Below are positions 1 through 7,258 of a stretch of 64,000 nucleotides of DNA, in pieces. The notes beneath the pieces are model-generated. The model ran no database searches. It was given only the letters and a program-made list of their open reading frames with translations, and was not told where the DNA came from. The DNA is from Viridilinea sp964592425. Lineage in GTDB: Bacteria; Chloroflexota; Chloroflexia; Chloroflexales; Chloroflexaceae. Position 1 is the first letter of the stretch, and every line of letters starts with the position of its first letter. The stretch lies in the NCBI GenBank assembly GCA_964592425.1, contig CAZQCG010000013.1:1-64000 (forward strand). Reading direction: 5' to 3'. Made by a program: the position numbers and the translations under genes.

Positions 1-378
1 CATATGAACAGTATACCACGCTGAGCTACTTACGGTCAACCGCCTCTTTCAAGCTACCCCCCAACGGCGCTCCGCCCCACGCTTGAAAGCGGGGGCTACC
101 GCGCCGATCTATTTGGTGTGATCAGGGTGGAGCGCCAGAGGAATCGCAAGGAGGGGCGCAGCAGCAGGATGGTGTCCGCCCATATGCAACCACCACCTGG
201 CCTCTGGCGTACAATGACGAGGGGGGGATCTCCGTCTACCAGAAGTTCGCTGGCGGTTCCTGGGAGCGCGGGCGTCTCGCCCGCAACTGAGCCAGGCGGG
301 TGTTTCGCCCGCCCTCTCATGGAGCGCAATCTTCATCCCTCAAAATCGGATTGATCAAAGATCCACCGGAGATAGATT
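1..378. other. Intergenic region with palindromes, no gene seen
   Basis: No convincing ORF. There is an inverted repeat of 9-bp arms (CTTTCAAGC at 46-54 and GCTTGAAAG at 81-89), a half-site of the GGGGCGCAGCAGC repeat family near 155-167, and one diverged copy of the CCTGGGAGCG repeat family at 239-316, annotated separately. TTGATCAA at 350-357 is a short palindrome just upstream of the first gene. A TACAAT at 210-215 could be a -10 box but has no good -35 partner. Confidence 0.6.
239..316. repeat. Dispersed CCTGGGAGCG repeat, copy 1 (diverged)
   Basis: Shares the left half (CCAGAAGTTCGCTGG, then CCTGGGAGCGCGGGCGTCTC) with the elements at 11.99 kb and 53.37 kb. Here it folds into two small hairpins, GCGGGC/GCCCGC at 268-284 and GGCGGG/CCCGCC at 295-313. 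The right half of the other copies is missing. It looks like a decayed non-coding repeat upstream of the gene at 379. Confidence 0.6.
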
Positions 379-966
379 ATGCGTGAGCCCTACACAGAGC
401 AAGACACCGAGCATGCCCGCCGGGTCGAAGGCTCCTCTGCCGGGAAGGAGACCCAGCAGCTGAGTCTGCCGCCGGAGTTGTTGGCGGCATCACCGCCGCA
501 GCGCCAGGGTCGTCGGGGATGGCTCGGCATGATCCTGGTCGGCTTAGGGGCACTGTTCCTGCTGCTACGCCTCTTCAGCCTGCCGGTTGACATAACCGGT
601 GGTATGATTATGCTGACGATTGCCTCGGTCTTCTTCTTCTTTGGCTTCTGGCGTCACATCTATGGGCTGATCATTCCCGGCAGCCTGCTGGCCGGGCTGA
701 GCCTGGGTATTCCCTTTGCCGAACTGACCGACGGGGTCTCTGTGCTCTGGGGCCTGGCCCTTGGCTTCCTGGGCGTCTATGTTCTCGGCTTTGGGCTCTT
801 CGGCAGACAAAGCACCTGGCCCAGTATCCCGGCGGTCATTCTCTTCGCTGTCGGCATGATCGTTGCCATTAGCAACCTGCCCGCCTTCCTCGGCGCAGCC
901 ATGCTCTGGGTCCCCCTGCTGCTGATCGGCGCAGGGCTCTACCTCGGCTGGATGCGGCGCAGCTAA
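379..966 (+). CDS. Multi-pass membrane protein of unknown function
   Basis: A 195-residue integral membrane protein. The first ~45 residues are hydrophilic and Gln/Pro-rich and probably cytoplasmic. From about residue 47 onward the chain is almost entirely hydrophobic, with five or six candidate membrane segments separated by very short loops, ending in a positively charged WMRRS tail. The ATG has a GGAG about eight bases upstream. Only 19 bases separate it from the next gene on the same strand, so the two are probably one operon of envelope proteins. I do not recognise a named family; a DUF-type membrane protein is as far as the sequence goes. Confidence 0.8.
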   Translation: MREPYTEQDTEHARRVEGSSAGKETQQLSLPPELLAASPPQRQGRRGWLGMILVGLGALFLLLRLFSLPVDITGGMIMLTIASVFFFFGFWRHIYGLIIPGSLLAGLSLGIPFAELTDGVSVLWGLALGFLGVYVLGFGLFGRQSTWPSIPAVILFAVGMIVAISNLPAFLGAAMLWVPLLLIGAGLYLGWMRRS

Positions 967-985
967 GCCTATTTGTGGAGAGCAT

Positions 986-1414
986 ATGCAGCCCTTGACA
1001 AGCTACCGCGTCGAACGGATTTCTCCCGGATCTGCCCTGCGCCTGGGGCTGCTCCTGGGCTGGCTGGTGGTGCTGCTGCCCGCAGCCATCAGTGCCTGGC
1101 TCATGACCATGGTGCTTGGTCAGGCCGCTGGCATGCTGGGCCAGATGAGCCCCTACGAGATTAGCCTGCTCGGTCAGACCGTCACTAGCCTTGATCCGCT
1201 CAGCGTGCTTGGGCTTACCGATATCGCCGCAACGATCAGCAAGCTCAATCAGCAGGCCGATCAACTCTTCTGGATGCTCACCGCCGGGTTGACCCTGGCG
1301 GGCGGGTTTGGGGTTGCCCTGATCGTCACGCTGATGGCTGTGCTCTACAACCTGCTTGCTGCCATTGGCGGTGGCCTGCGCCTCGAACTGCGCTATGAGG
1401 CGGGAAGCCAATAA
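986..1414 (+). CDS. Small membrane protein, DUF3566-like
   Basis: A 142-residue protein with a short soluble N-terminus (SYRVERISPGSALRLG), a hydrophobic segment directly after it, an amphipathic middle (residues ~50-90) and a second hydrophobic segment ending in a YNLLAAIGGGLRLEL tail. This order, particularly the 'R..SP.S.L' start and the 'YNL.A...GG' end, resembles DUF3566 membrane proteins; the assignment is by eye. GGAG lies five bases before the ATG. It follows the membrane gene at 379-966 after 19 bases and ends one base before the stop of the convergent STAS gene. Function unknown. Confidence 0.75.
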   Translation: MQPLTSYRVERISPGSALRLGLLLGWLVVLLPAAISAWLMTMVLGQAAGMLGQMSPYEISLLGQTVTSLDPLSVLGLTDIAATISKLNQQADQLFWMLTAGLTLAGGFGVALIVTLMAVLYNLLAAIGGGLRLELRYEAGSQ

Positions 1415-1415
1415 T

Positions 1416-2492
1416 TTAGCGTCGTAAGCCCATTGCTAACCCTTCCCGCAGCGATGGAGCCGAACGCAAGCCTCCCAGATCAAGCCCGAGGGCCACAACT
1501 GCCTGGGCAACTTCTGGCCGCACCCCTACGAGGATCGTCTCGGTGCCGAGCAGTGCCGTGGCCCGTACAATTTCGACCATCCCGCGGGCGACCTCCTTGT
1601 CGATCAATGAAACACCCGTGATATCGAGCAGGAGCGTCCGTACCCTTGAGCGCTCAACCGCTTCGAGCGCACGTGACTGAAGTATGCGCAGCCGGTCGGC
1701 ATCAAGCTCGCCAACCATAGGGATGACCAGGGCCGTCTCGCTTACTGGCAATACCGGGGCGCTCAAGGTGCGTAGCGCCTCATGCTGCCGTTCACTCTGC
1801 GCAAGCAGGGCTGCCTGGGCTACTACGCGTGCCTCGACTTCAGCCAGGGCCGCCTGCAGATCGGCAGTGCGCTCCGCCACCGTCTGCTCGAGGGTTGTCC
1901 GTACCTCCTCCAGGGCTGCATTGGCGGCGTGTGTCATGGCCAGATTTTCGTTCAGGTGTGCATAGAACTGGTTCAGCGCCAGCAGCAGCAGGCCCATCAA
2001 CAGCGCAAAGACCAGCAGGTCGATCGGTGCAATCCCCGGCAGGGGCTCGCCAGCAAAGGGCGGTACCAGGCGGGAGATGATGAGCACCGCGATGATTGTC
2101 AGCCAGGCGAGCCAGCTCTGCGCACGTAAATCGTCACTCTCGAGGTAGGAGAGGGCCATCAGTACGCCAACCATCGGTAGAATTGCCGAGGTAAAGACGA
2201 CCGCAGGCCAGAGGATGGTATTGATCGGGGCGTAGATACACATCAGCAGACATGTCGCCCATGCGCCAGCCCGCAAATGGCCATGGTCGATCAGCCAGAG
2301 GATCAAGCTAAAGCCAGCAATTAGCAGCAGGTCGAGCCCAAACGATACCCATGTGCCCAGCGTAGGCGCATAGATCAGGCCAAACAGATCGTAGAGCAAC
2401 GCGATCACGGCGATCACGATTGCTGCGAGTAGGACGGTATGCAGGCGGGCTTGCTGCGATGCTTGTAAACGGGCTGGCTGACGGGCGAACAT
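1416..2492 (-). CDS. Membrane-anchored STAS-domain protein
   Basis: About 358 residues. The first half has six hydrophobic segments, followed by a coiled-coil stretch (ALEEVRTTLEQTVAERTADLQ and onward). The C-terminal ~110 residues form a STAS domain of the RsbR/RsbS sort: the PVSETALVIPMVGELD start, LLLDITGVSLIDKEVA in the phosphorylation-site region, and ETILVGVRPEVAQ. Such proteins act in stressosome-like signalling and are phosphorylated on Ser/Thr by RsbT-type kinases (family knowledge). Here the membrane part probably senses or localises. The start at 2492 is chosen because AGGGAG precedes that ATG at good spacing; the frame is open further upstream. No RsbT or RsbS partner lies next to it. 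Confidence 0.82.
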   Translation of the reverse strand: MFARQPARLQASQQARLHTVLLAAIVIAVIALLYDLFGLIYAPTLGTWVSFGLDLLLIAGFSLILWLIDHGHLRAGAWATCLLMCIYAPINTILWPAVVFTSAILPMVGVLMALSYLESDDLRAQSWLAWLTIIAVLIISRLVPPFAGEPLPGIAPIDLLVFALLMGLLLLALNQFYAHLNENLAMTHAANAALEEVRTTLEQTVAERTADLQAALAEVEARVVAQAALLAQSERQHEALRTLSAPVLPVSETALVIPMVGELDADRLRILQSRALEAVERSRVRTLLLDITGVSLIDKEVARGMVEIVRATALLGTETILVGVRPEVAQAVVALGLDLGGLRSAPSLREGLAMGLRR

Positions 2493-2627
2493 CCTTCGTC
2501 TCCCTGACTGAGCGAAGCAGCGGAGGAGCCTGGCTTCCAGCATACCACCCTGGTGGCACCATAAGATAGGCAACAACGCTAACGAAACTATTAGGATACC
2601 TGCTGCGGTACAAGGGATGGACGATCC

Positions 2628-3857
2628 TTGGCGGGGCCTTCCTCACATGGTGCGAGCCCTCTTATGCCGCCTGCTCCCCCCTCTCCCTCCACCTCCCGCC
2701 CTCGACAGGCCCTGCCTGGTCGTTCGCTGCGTCTGCTGCTTGTCCTGGGCCTGCTAGGGGTGCTCGTCGTCGGTTCCGGTGGCCCAGAGGCGCTGCTGCT
2801 CCGCCTGGGCTTTGCCCCGTCCGCCATTGGCTTGGCGCAGGCTGCAACGCCTGCCGCCCGGGTGGAGACGGCCCAGGGCAGCCTGGCAGTCTTTTTTACC
2901 ACGCCTGAGCTGGTTTATCCCGATCGGCAAGACGGGCGGATCGCTCCGTCTGCCGAGCGCGCCCTGCTTGCCGATCTTGAGCGTGCGCGGCAGAGCATCG
3001 AGCTGGCTAGCTTCGAGTACAATCTGGCGAGCCTCGCCACGAGCCTGCGCCGTGCGCGTGCGCGTGGTGTCGCCGTGCGCCTGGCCCTCGACCGCGACTG
3101 TCTCGAAAACCCGCTGATGGCGCGCTGGGCGGGTTGGCTGGAAGAGGCCGGCATTGCGATCAGTTGGCAGCAGGGCCATGCCTTTTTGCACAGCAAGTTT
3201 GTAGTGATTGATCGGCGGGTAGTCTGGACCGGCTCGTGGAACCCGACGATCAACGACACCTACCGTAACAACAACAACCTGCTGCGCATCAGCCTCCCGC
3301 AGGTGGTCGCCAACTATGCCGCCGAGTTTGAGCGCATGGCTGGCGGGGCCTTCGGAACGGCCAAACGTGGGCCGACGCCCTTCCCACAGGCTGCCCTGGG
3401 GCCTGGCTCGATCGCAACCTACTTTGCGCCTGTTGAGCCGGTGCGTGAACATGTGCTGGCCGCAATTGCCGAGGCGCGGCACAGCATTGATATGCTGGCC
3501 TTTTCTTTTACCGACGATGCGCTTGGGGCTGCCCTGCGCGATCGCCACAACGCCGGGGTTGCCGTGCGCGTAGTGATGGAGCGGCGCAATGCCGGGGGCA
3601 TCGGCTCGGAGTTCGCGCAGCTGCGTGCCGCCGGGATCGTGGCCCTGGAGGATGGTAACTGCTATACGATGCACCACAAGGTGCTGATCATCGACGGACG
3701 CCTGGTTATCACTGGCTCGTACAACTTCACTGCCCGGGCCGAGGAGGTGAATGACGAGAATGCGCTGATCATCGCCAGCCCGACCCTGGCGCATGCCTAT
3801 CAGGTCGAGTTCGAGCGAATCTATCGCCAGGCGCAGGCCCCACTCCGTTGTCAATAG
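2628..3857 (+). CDS. Secreted phospholipase D-like protein (two HKD motifs)
   Basis: A 409-residue protein with a hydrophobic export/anchor segment around residues 31-50 (LRLLLVLGLLGVLVVG) followed by an AQA-type cleavage region. Two PLD half-sites are intact: HSKFVVID with GSWN near residue 188 and HHKVLIID with GSYNFT near residue 349. Two HxK(x)4D motifs are what an active PLD-superfamily phosphodiesterase needs. Substrates could be phospholipid or extracellular nucleic acid; the sequence does not decide. The start is uncertain: TTG at 2628 has AAGGGA upstream, while ATG at 2664 lacks a clear ribosome site and would still keep the signal. Confidence 0.85.
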   Translation: MAGPSSHGASPLMPPAPPSPSTSRPRQALPGRSLRLLLVLGLLGVLVVGSGGPEALLLRLGFAPSAIGLAQAATPAARVETAQGSLAVFFTTPELVYPDRQDGRIAPSAERALLADLERARQSIELASFEYNLASLATSLRRARARGVAVRLALDRDCLENPLMARWAGWLEEAGIAISWQQGHAFLHSKFVVIDRRVVWTGSWNPTINDTYRNNNNLLRISLPQVVANYAAEFERMAGGAFGTAKRGPTPFPQAALGPGSIATYFAPVEPVREHVLAAIAEARHSIDMLAFSFTDDALGAALRDRHNAGVAVRVVMERRNAGGIGSEFAQLRAAGIVALEDGNCYTMHHKVLIIDGRLVITGSYNFTARAEEVNDENALIIASPTLAHAYQVEFERIYRQAQAPLRCQ

Positions 3858-3968
3858 GCCTTCAGCATCTACCGCAAAGCGTAATCTTGGCCTGAATCAA
3901 TCGCCGTCAGGCCCTCCGTTTATGCCGCTAGATGTTGACGGAATGGATCATTGCGAAAGGAGATGGCG

Positions 3969-5078
3969 ATGCTTAAGCACCTGGCCTTCTGGTCTGGCCG
4001 ATGGCGTATGCTGGCGCTGGGCCTGGCCCTGCTGCTGCTGCTGGCTGCCAGCCTGGCCCCTGTTCTGGCGCAGGTAGGCCCGCCCCCCAAGCCCCTGGTG
4101 CCCAATGTTGAGCCTGCTGAAACCCAGGCGCTGCCGGTTTTGAGTGAGCGTGAAGCGGTTGATGCCGCCCTGGCAGCCTATGCCGCGCGTGCCGATGTCG
4201 GTCTGGCTATCAATAGCCAGGATTTATTGCCTGCCACGGCCTTCTTACAGAACCGCTACAGGATCTACCTGGCACGCGTTCAGAGCGACCCTTTGCGGCT
4301 CGACCCCGGCCAGGGGGCTACACCGACGCCAAGCCCTACGCCAACCCCTGAGCCATTGCCGTCGGCTGACGTGATCGCTGCGATCTGGCCCAGCCCAAGC
4401 ATTTTTGTGCAGCCTGGAGGGACGCTGGTCTACGAGATCCGCCTGCATAACCGTGGCGGCGGGTCATCTAATGAGACAAAGCTGGTCTTTCCCTACAACC
4501 GCTCGCAGGTTGCGCTGGTTGCCAGCGAGTTGAACAACCGTGCCGGTGACTGGGTCAGTGCGATCGACAACGACAGCTTCAGCGTGACCTTCGGTGGGTT
4601 GGAAGAGGGCAAACGACGCAACGGGCGAATCATTTTGCGGGTTAATGATGGCCTTGAGATCAATCCAGGTAACCCTGTGCGGATCGATCTACGGGCCCGC
4701 TATCGCTGGCGTGACGACAACAACGGTGGCGAGCGTTACACCAACTGGGCCCCGGTGTTGGTCGGCAATGAGGTAGTTGATACACCCTATTTCTGGGTGC
4801 AGGTGAACCCGCTTGAGGCGCCGGCAGGCACGGAGCATAGTTTCTATACCAACCGCCTGCTGCCGGGCGAGGCGGTTTCAACCTGGATCAACGTGAATGG
4901 CGGTAGTGGCGGCATCCGCTCGCTCTCGCTGCGCGGCACGGCCAACAGCAACGGCGAAGTGACCCTGCGCCTGCGCAACACCGACGCCGATCCCGATCTA
5001 CCGGCTGGCACGCACCAGATGGTGATCTACGGCCAGCGTAGTCGCCTGACGGGGGTAGTGAGCTTCACGGTGCAGTAA
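3969..5078 (+). CDS. Secreted protein with repeat-like beta domains, unknown function
   Basis: The start ATG at 3969 sits six bases after AAAGGAG; another ATG at 3963 is too close to that site. Residues 1-37 form a typical signal peptide (Arg, long Leu/Ala core, PVLAQ). After it come an Asp/Ala-rich helical part, a threonine/proline linker (ATPTPSPTPTPEPLPS), and a beta-rich domain of ~125 residues resembling conserved-repeat or CARDB-type extracellular domains (PGGTLVYEIRLHNRGGG). A C-terminal Ig/IPT-like domain of ~100 residues follows (VNPLEAPAGTEHSFYTNRLLPGEAV). It is probably exported and surface-associated. No catalytic motif is visible. It may be transcribed with the PLD-like gene 110 bases upstream. 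Confidence 0.78.
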   Translation: MLKHLAFWSGRWRMLALGLALLLLLAASLAPVLAQVGPPPKPLVPNVEPAETQALPVLSEREAVDAALAAYAARADVGLAINSQDLLPATAFLQNRYRIYLARVQSDPLRLDPGQGATPTPSPTPTPEPLPSADVIAAIWPSPSIFVQPGGTLVYEIRLHNRGGGSSNETKLVFPYNRSQVALVASELNNRAGDWVSAIDNDSFSVTFGGLEEGKRRNGRIILRVNDGLEINPGNPVRIDLRARYRWRDDNNGGERYTNWAPVLVGNEVVDTPYFWVQVNPLEAPAGTEHSFYTNRLLPGEAVSTWINVNGGSGGIRSLSLRGTANSNGEVTLRLRNTDADPDLPAGTHQMVIYGQRSRLTGVVSFTVQ

Positions 5079-5169
5079 GCATCTGTGCTCCGATTGCACA
5101 GCGTAGGCACAAAATCTCGGGGTGCGCACCCTGAAGTGTCAAGCGTGTAGCGAAGGGTGCGCACGTAAC

Positions 5170-5264
5170 TGTTCACACTTGGGGTAAGCCTGGGAGCGAG
5201 GGCGTCCCGCCCTCGTCCTGCGTATGAGGGCAAGCTGCCCTCACTCCCAGGAGAAGCGTGAACA
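5170..5264. repeat. Three-way-junction palindrome in a gene-free stretch
   Basis: This lies in the 297-base gap between the secreted protein gene and tRNA-Arg. Nested inverted repeats are seen. An outer stem pairs TGTTCAC (5170-5176) with GTGAACA (5258-5264). A perfect 8-bp stem pairs CCTGGGAG (5189-5196) with CTCCCAGG (5244-5251). Inside are two separate hairpins, CGAGGGCG/CGCCCTCG (5197-5204/5208-5215) and TGAGGGCA/TGCCCTCA (5225-5232/5236-5243). The shared CCTGGGAGCG and GGGCGTC cores place it in the same loose family as the repeats at 239, 11.99 kb and 53.37 kb. No coding capacity is seen. A separate 12-bp palindrome, GGGTGCGCACCC, lies at 5120-5131. Confidence 0.7.
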
Positions 5265-5336
5265 CGTACGCAGTGTGCTCAAAGCAATTCGCCAGCGCTA
5301 GCTTTGTACCCGCCATGCCCGCTGGCGCACAACTGC

Positions 5337-5368
5337 TTGCCAAAGGGCCGGGCCTGGTTTACTATAAT
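5337..5368 (+). promoter_or_regulatory. Promoter of tRNA-Arg
   Basis: TATAAT at 5363-5368 lies seven bases before the first base of the tRNA, so transcription would begin at or very near the mature 5' end. TTGCCA at 5337-5342 is a possible -35; it is 20 bases from TATAAT, or 17 from the overlapping TACTAT at 5360-5365. Confidence 0.6.
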
Positions 5369-5375
5369 TTGGCAT

Positions 5376-5451
5376 GGGGCTGTAGCTCAGTGGATAGAGC
5401 ACCCGCCTTCTAAGCGGATGGTCGTGCGTTCGAGCCGCACCAGCCCTGCCA
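5376..5451 (+). tRNA. tRNA-Arg(TCT)
   Basis: A complete cloverleaf of 76 bases including an encoded CCA. The acceptor is GGGGCTG (5376-5382) with CAGCCCT (5441-5447), giving a G-T first pair. The D-arm is GCTC/GAGC. The anticodon loop is CTTCTAA with anticodon TCT at 5409-5411. The T-arm is GTGCG TTCGAGC CGCAC. The discriminator base is G, followed by CCA at 5449-5451. It reads AGA codons. The convergent glycosyltransferase gene ends only two bases beyond the CCA. Confidence 0.97.
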
Positions 5452-5453
5452 TT

Positions 5454-6614
5454 TTACCCGTTGTAGGTGCGTCCTTTCCAGATCACGCCGCGCCCGCTGC
5501 GTACCCGCCAGATGCCCCAGCCGGCAATCAACAGGTAGGCCAGCATGCCCAGGGGCCAGATCAGGCCGTAGCCTGGGCTGAGCCGGTAGAGGCGTCGGTA
5601 GAGCGCCCCCCAGAGGCTCAGGGCAGCTAGAAGAGCCAGGGCACCCAGGCTCAGGCTTGCCCAGGCCGCCGGCCCGCCGCCCTGGAGTACCAGGCCCAGG
5701 CCGAGCGCCAGCAGGTTGAAGGGGCCGAAGGCCAGCCCGATCTGGTAGAGCGCACTCCATGCTGAGCGTGCCCCACCGCTGCGGTAGCCAGCCGCAGCGT
5801 TTTTGATTAGCCCGGCGGCAACTTCGCTGCCGCTGGTGTACATGCGTACCCGCAAAAGGTCGGGGGCTTCGCCGCCGCCGACGCGGTAGCCGGCCCGGCG
5901 GATGGCCTGTGCCAGGCGCACATCCTCAAGCACTTCGTTGTGTACTGCTCCATGGCCGCCGATGGCAGCATAGGCCGCCCGGCGCACAAAAATACACTGG
6001 CCATTAGCCAGCACCTGCTCGGGGCGTGTCGCGGGATGGTCGAAGCGCTCGATTGGATAGAGGCCGATGATCAGGGCCAGAAAAGGCGGGAGAACGGCCC
6101 GCTCCCAGAAGCTGCCCAGTTCGAGCAGAGGCAGGATGGTGAGCAGATCGAGTTGACGTTGCTCGGCGTTGCTCAAGAGGGCGGCGACAAGGTCGGGCGC
6201 AGGGGTGGTGTCGGCGTCAAGAAAGAGTAGCCATGCACCGCGAGCCTGCTCGCCAAGTTGCTGGCAGGCATTGCATTTGCCCACCCAGCCGGAGGGCAGC
6301 GGCCGCCCATGCAGAATGCGTAGGCGCGGATCGCCACCAAAGCTGGCTAAAATGGCCGGGGTGCGGTCGCTTGAGCCGTCATCAACGACGATCACCTCAA
6401 GGGCCGGGTAGCTCTGACTCAGGGCACCAGCCACACAGGCCGCAATCACGCGCTCTTCGTTGCGGGCAGGAATGAGTAGCGAGACGAGTGGCGGGTGGGC
6501 CGGTAGATCGGCCGGTACATGCAGACGTGGACGACGCAGGATGCGCCGCCACTCGTGAAGATAGGCGGCGATTAGCAGGAGCGCTGCCCCAGCGCTGATG
6601 ATCAGCACAACCAT
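5454..6614 (-). CDS. Membrane glycosyltransferase, family 2 (CrtQ/HpnB type)
   Basis: A 386-residue GT-A enzyme. It has an N-terminal membrane segment (residues ~3-20), then the nucleotide-sugar domain with PLVSLLIPARNEE, VIVVDDGSSDRT and the metal-binding WLLFLDADTTP. The acceptor-side part follows (VLEDVRLAQAIRRAGYRV, a D..L...GY.V variant of the catalytic region). Three hydrophobic segments lie at the C-terminus. The layout matches membrane GT2 enzymes that glycosylate lipids such as carotenoids or hopanoids; the substrate cannot be read from sequence. It starts about 40 bases downstream of rnpB on the same strand, so it may be transcribed by read-through from rnpB. No strong ribosome site is seen before the ATG. 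Confidence 0.87.
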   Translation of the reverse strand: MVVLIISAGAALLLIAAYLHEWRRILRRPRLHVPADLPAHPPLVSLLIPARNEERVIAACVAGALSQSYPALEVIVVDDGSSDRTPAILASFGGDPRLRILHGRPLPSGWVGKCNACQQLGEQARGAWLLFLDADTTPAPDLVAALLSNAEQRQLDLLTILPLLELGSFWERAVLPPFLALIIGLYPIERFDHPATRPEQVLANGQCIFVRRAAYAAIGGHGAVHNEVLEDVRLAQAIRRAGYRVGGGEAPDLLRVRMYTSGSEVAAGLIKNAAAGYRSGGARSAWSALYQIGLAFGPFNLLALGLGLVLQGGGPAAWASLSLGALALLAALSLWGALYRRLYRLSPGYGLIWPLGMLAYLLIAGWGIWRVRSGRGVIWKGRTYNG

Positions 6615-6654
6615 GCGTCAGCAACCGTGTCGCAGCAAGCAATGAGGTAATCGA

Positions 6655-7125
6655 GGCGCGTGACGGTACCCCCGATTCTGTTGCCGGGGCGCGGACAATG
6701 CCGTGCCCCACTGCCGCCATCTCTCTCTCCGCAGTCGCGGAGGCCCCTCCTGGCGCGCCGGGGATTACCCGGTCTACCGTCAGGGCTGCGATGCGAACGA
6801 GCGAGGTAGTCCAAGCGCCCGGGCCAGCGCCCGGACTCCTACCAATGAGCCCGTCCCACGCACCTTGCTCCCCCTCAGCCGATGCAGTCGCCTGGCCGCC
6901 GACATTACTGCCGACGCCGTTGGGCACTTACCCCAACTGTTTCACCCCTCACCTGAGCCCGGCTGGGCCATCGGCGGGTCTGCTCTCTGTTGCCGTCTTA
7001 CGTCATCCGCAGGTTGCCCTGCGGATGCCCCCGCTTGCTGTTTCGCGGGGCGACCTGCCACCGTATGGTGGACGAGGAGTCGGGAAGTTCCTCTGGTTTG
7101 ACCCAGCGGCGGCTTGTCACGCGCC
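6655..7125 (-). ncRNA. rnpB: RNase P RNA
   Basis: The catalytic RNA of RNase P, which matures tRNA 5' ends, read on the minus strand. The ends pair perfectly as helix P1: bases 7125-7116 (GGCGCGTGAC) with 6664-6655. The 5' conserved region (7093-7076) reads GAGGAACTTCCCGACTCC, and its CCCGA pairs with TCGGG of the 3' conserved ACAGAATCGGGGG (6681 down), forming P4. The universal ACAGAGAGCA is at 6990-6981, followed by the CCGCCGATGGCCC-type segment, then GGTGAGGGGTGAAAC and GGGGTAAGTGCCCAAC (P12), then GGAGCAAGG. A 10-bp hairpin with a GCAA tetraloop lies at 7027-7004. About 471 bases is long for a type A RNA. The ORFs across this stretch are not genes. Exact ends may be a few bases beyond P1. 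Confidence 0.94.
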
Positions 7126-7135
7126 ATGTGCGGCG

Positions 7136-7141
7136 ATTATA
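7136..7141 (-). promoter_or_regulatory. -10 box of rnpB
   Basis: On the minus strand TATAAT (7141-7136) lies about ten bases before the first base of the P1 helix. No good -35 hexamer is seen at the usual distance. Confidence 0.6.
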
Positions 7142-7258
7142 CCACCCGCCAGGCCGTTTGCGGCGTAACTTCGGCGGCTGTGTGCTGGTACAGAGTAGGG
7201 AGACGAGCTTTGCGCTAGCTGTTCACCTGTTGATCCTTCCATAAGCTCTGGTTGCTCT

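Noticed and set aside
1..35. tRNA-like GTAGCTCAGCGTGG on the minus strand at the window edge
   Set aside because: The D-stem partner and anticodon arm do not pair; a real tRNA cannot be built from the visible bases.
2754..3854. 366-codon minus-strand ORF opposite the PLD-like gene
   Set aside because: Antisense shadow; both HKD motifs are on the plus strand.
6698..7168. ORFs of 132-179 codons on both strands across 6.4-7.2 kb
   Set aside because: They lie over the RNase P RNA, have low-complexity Pro/Ala/Arg translations and no ribosome sites.
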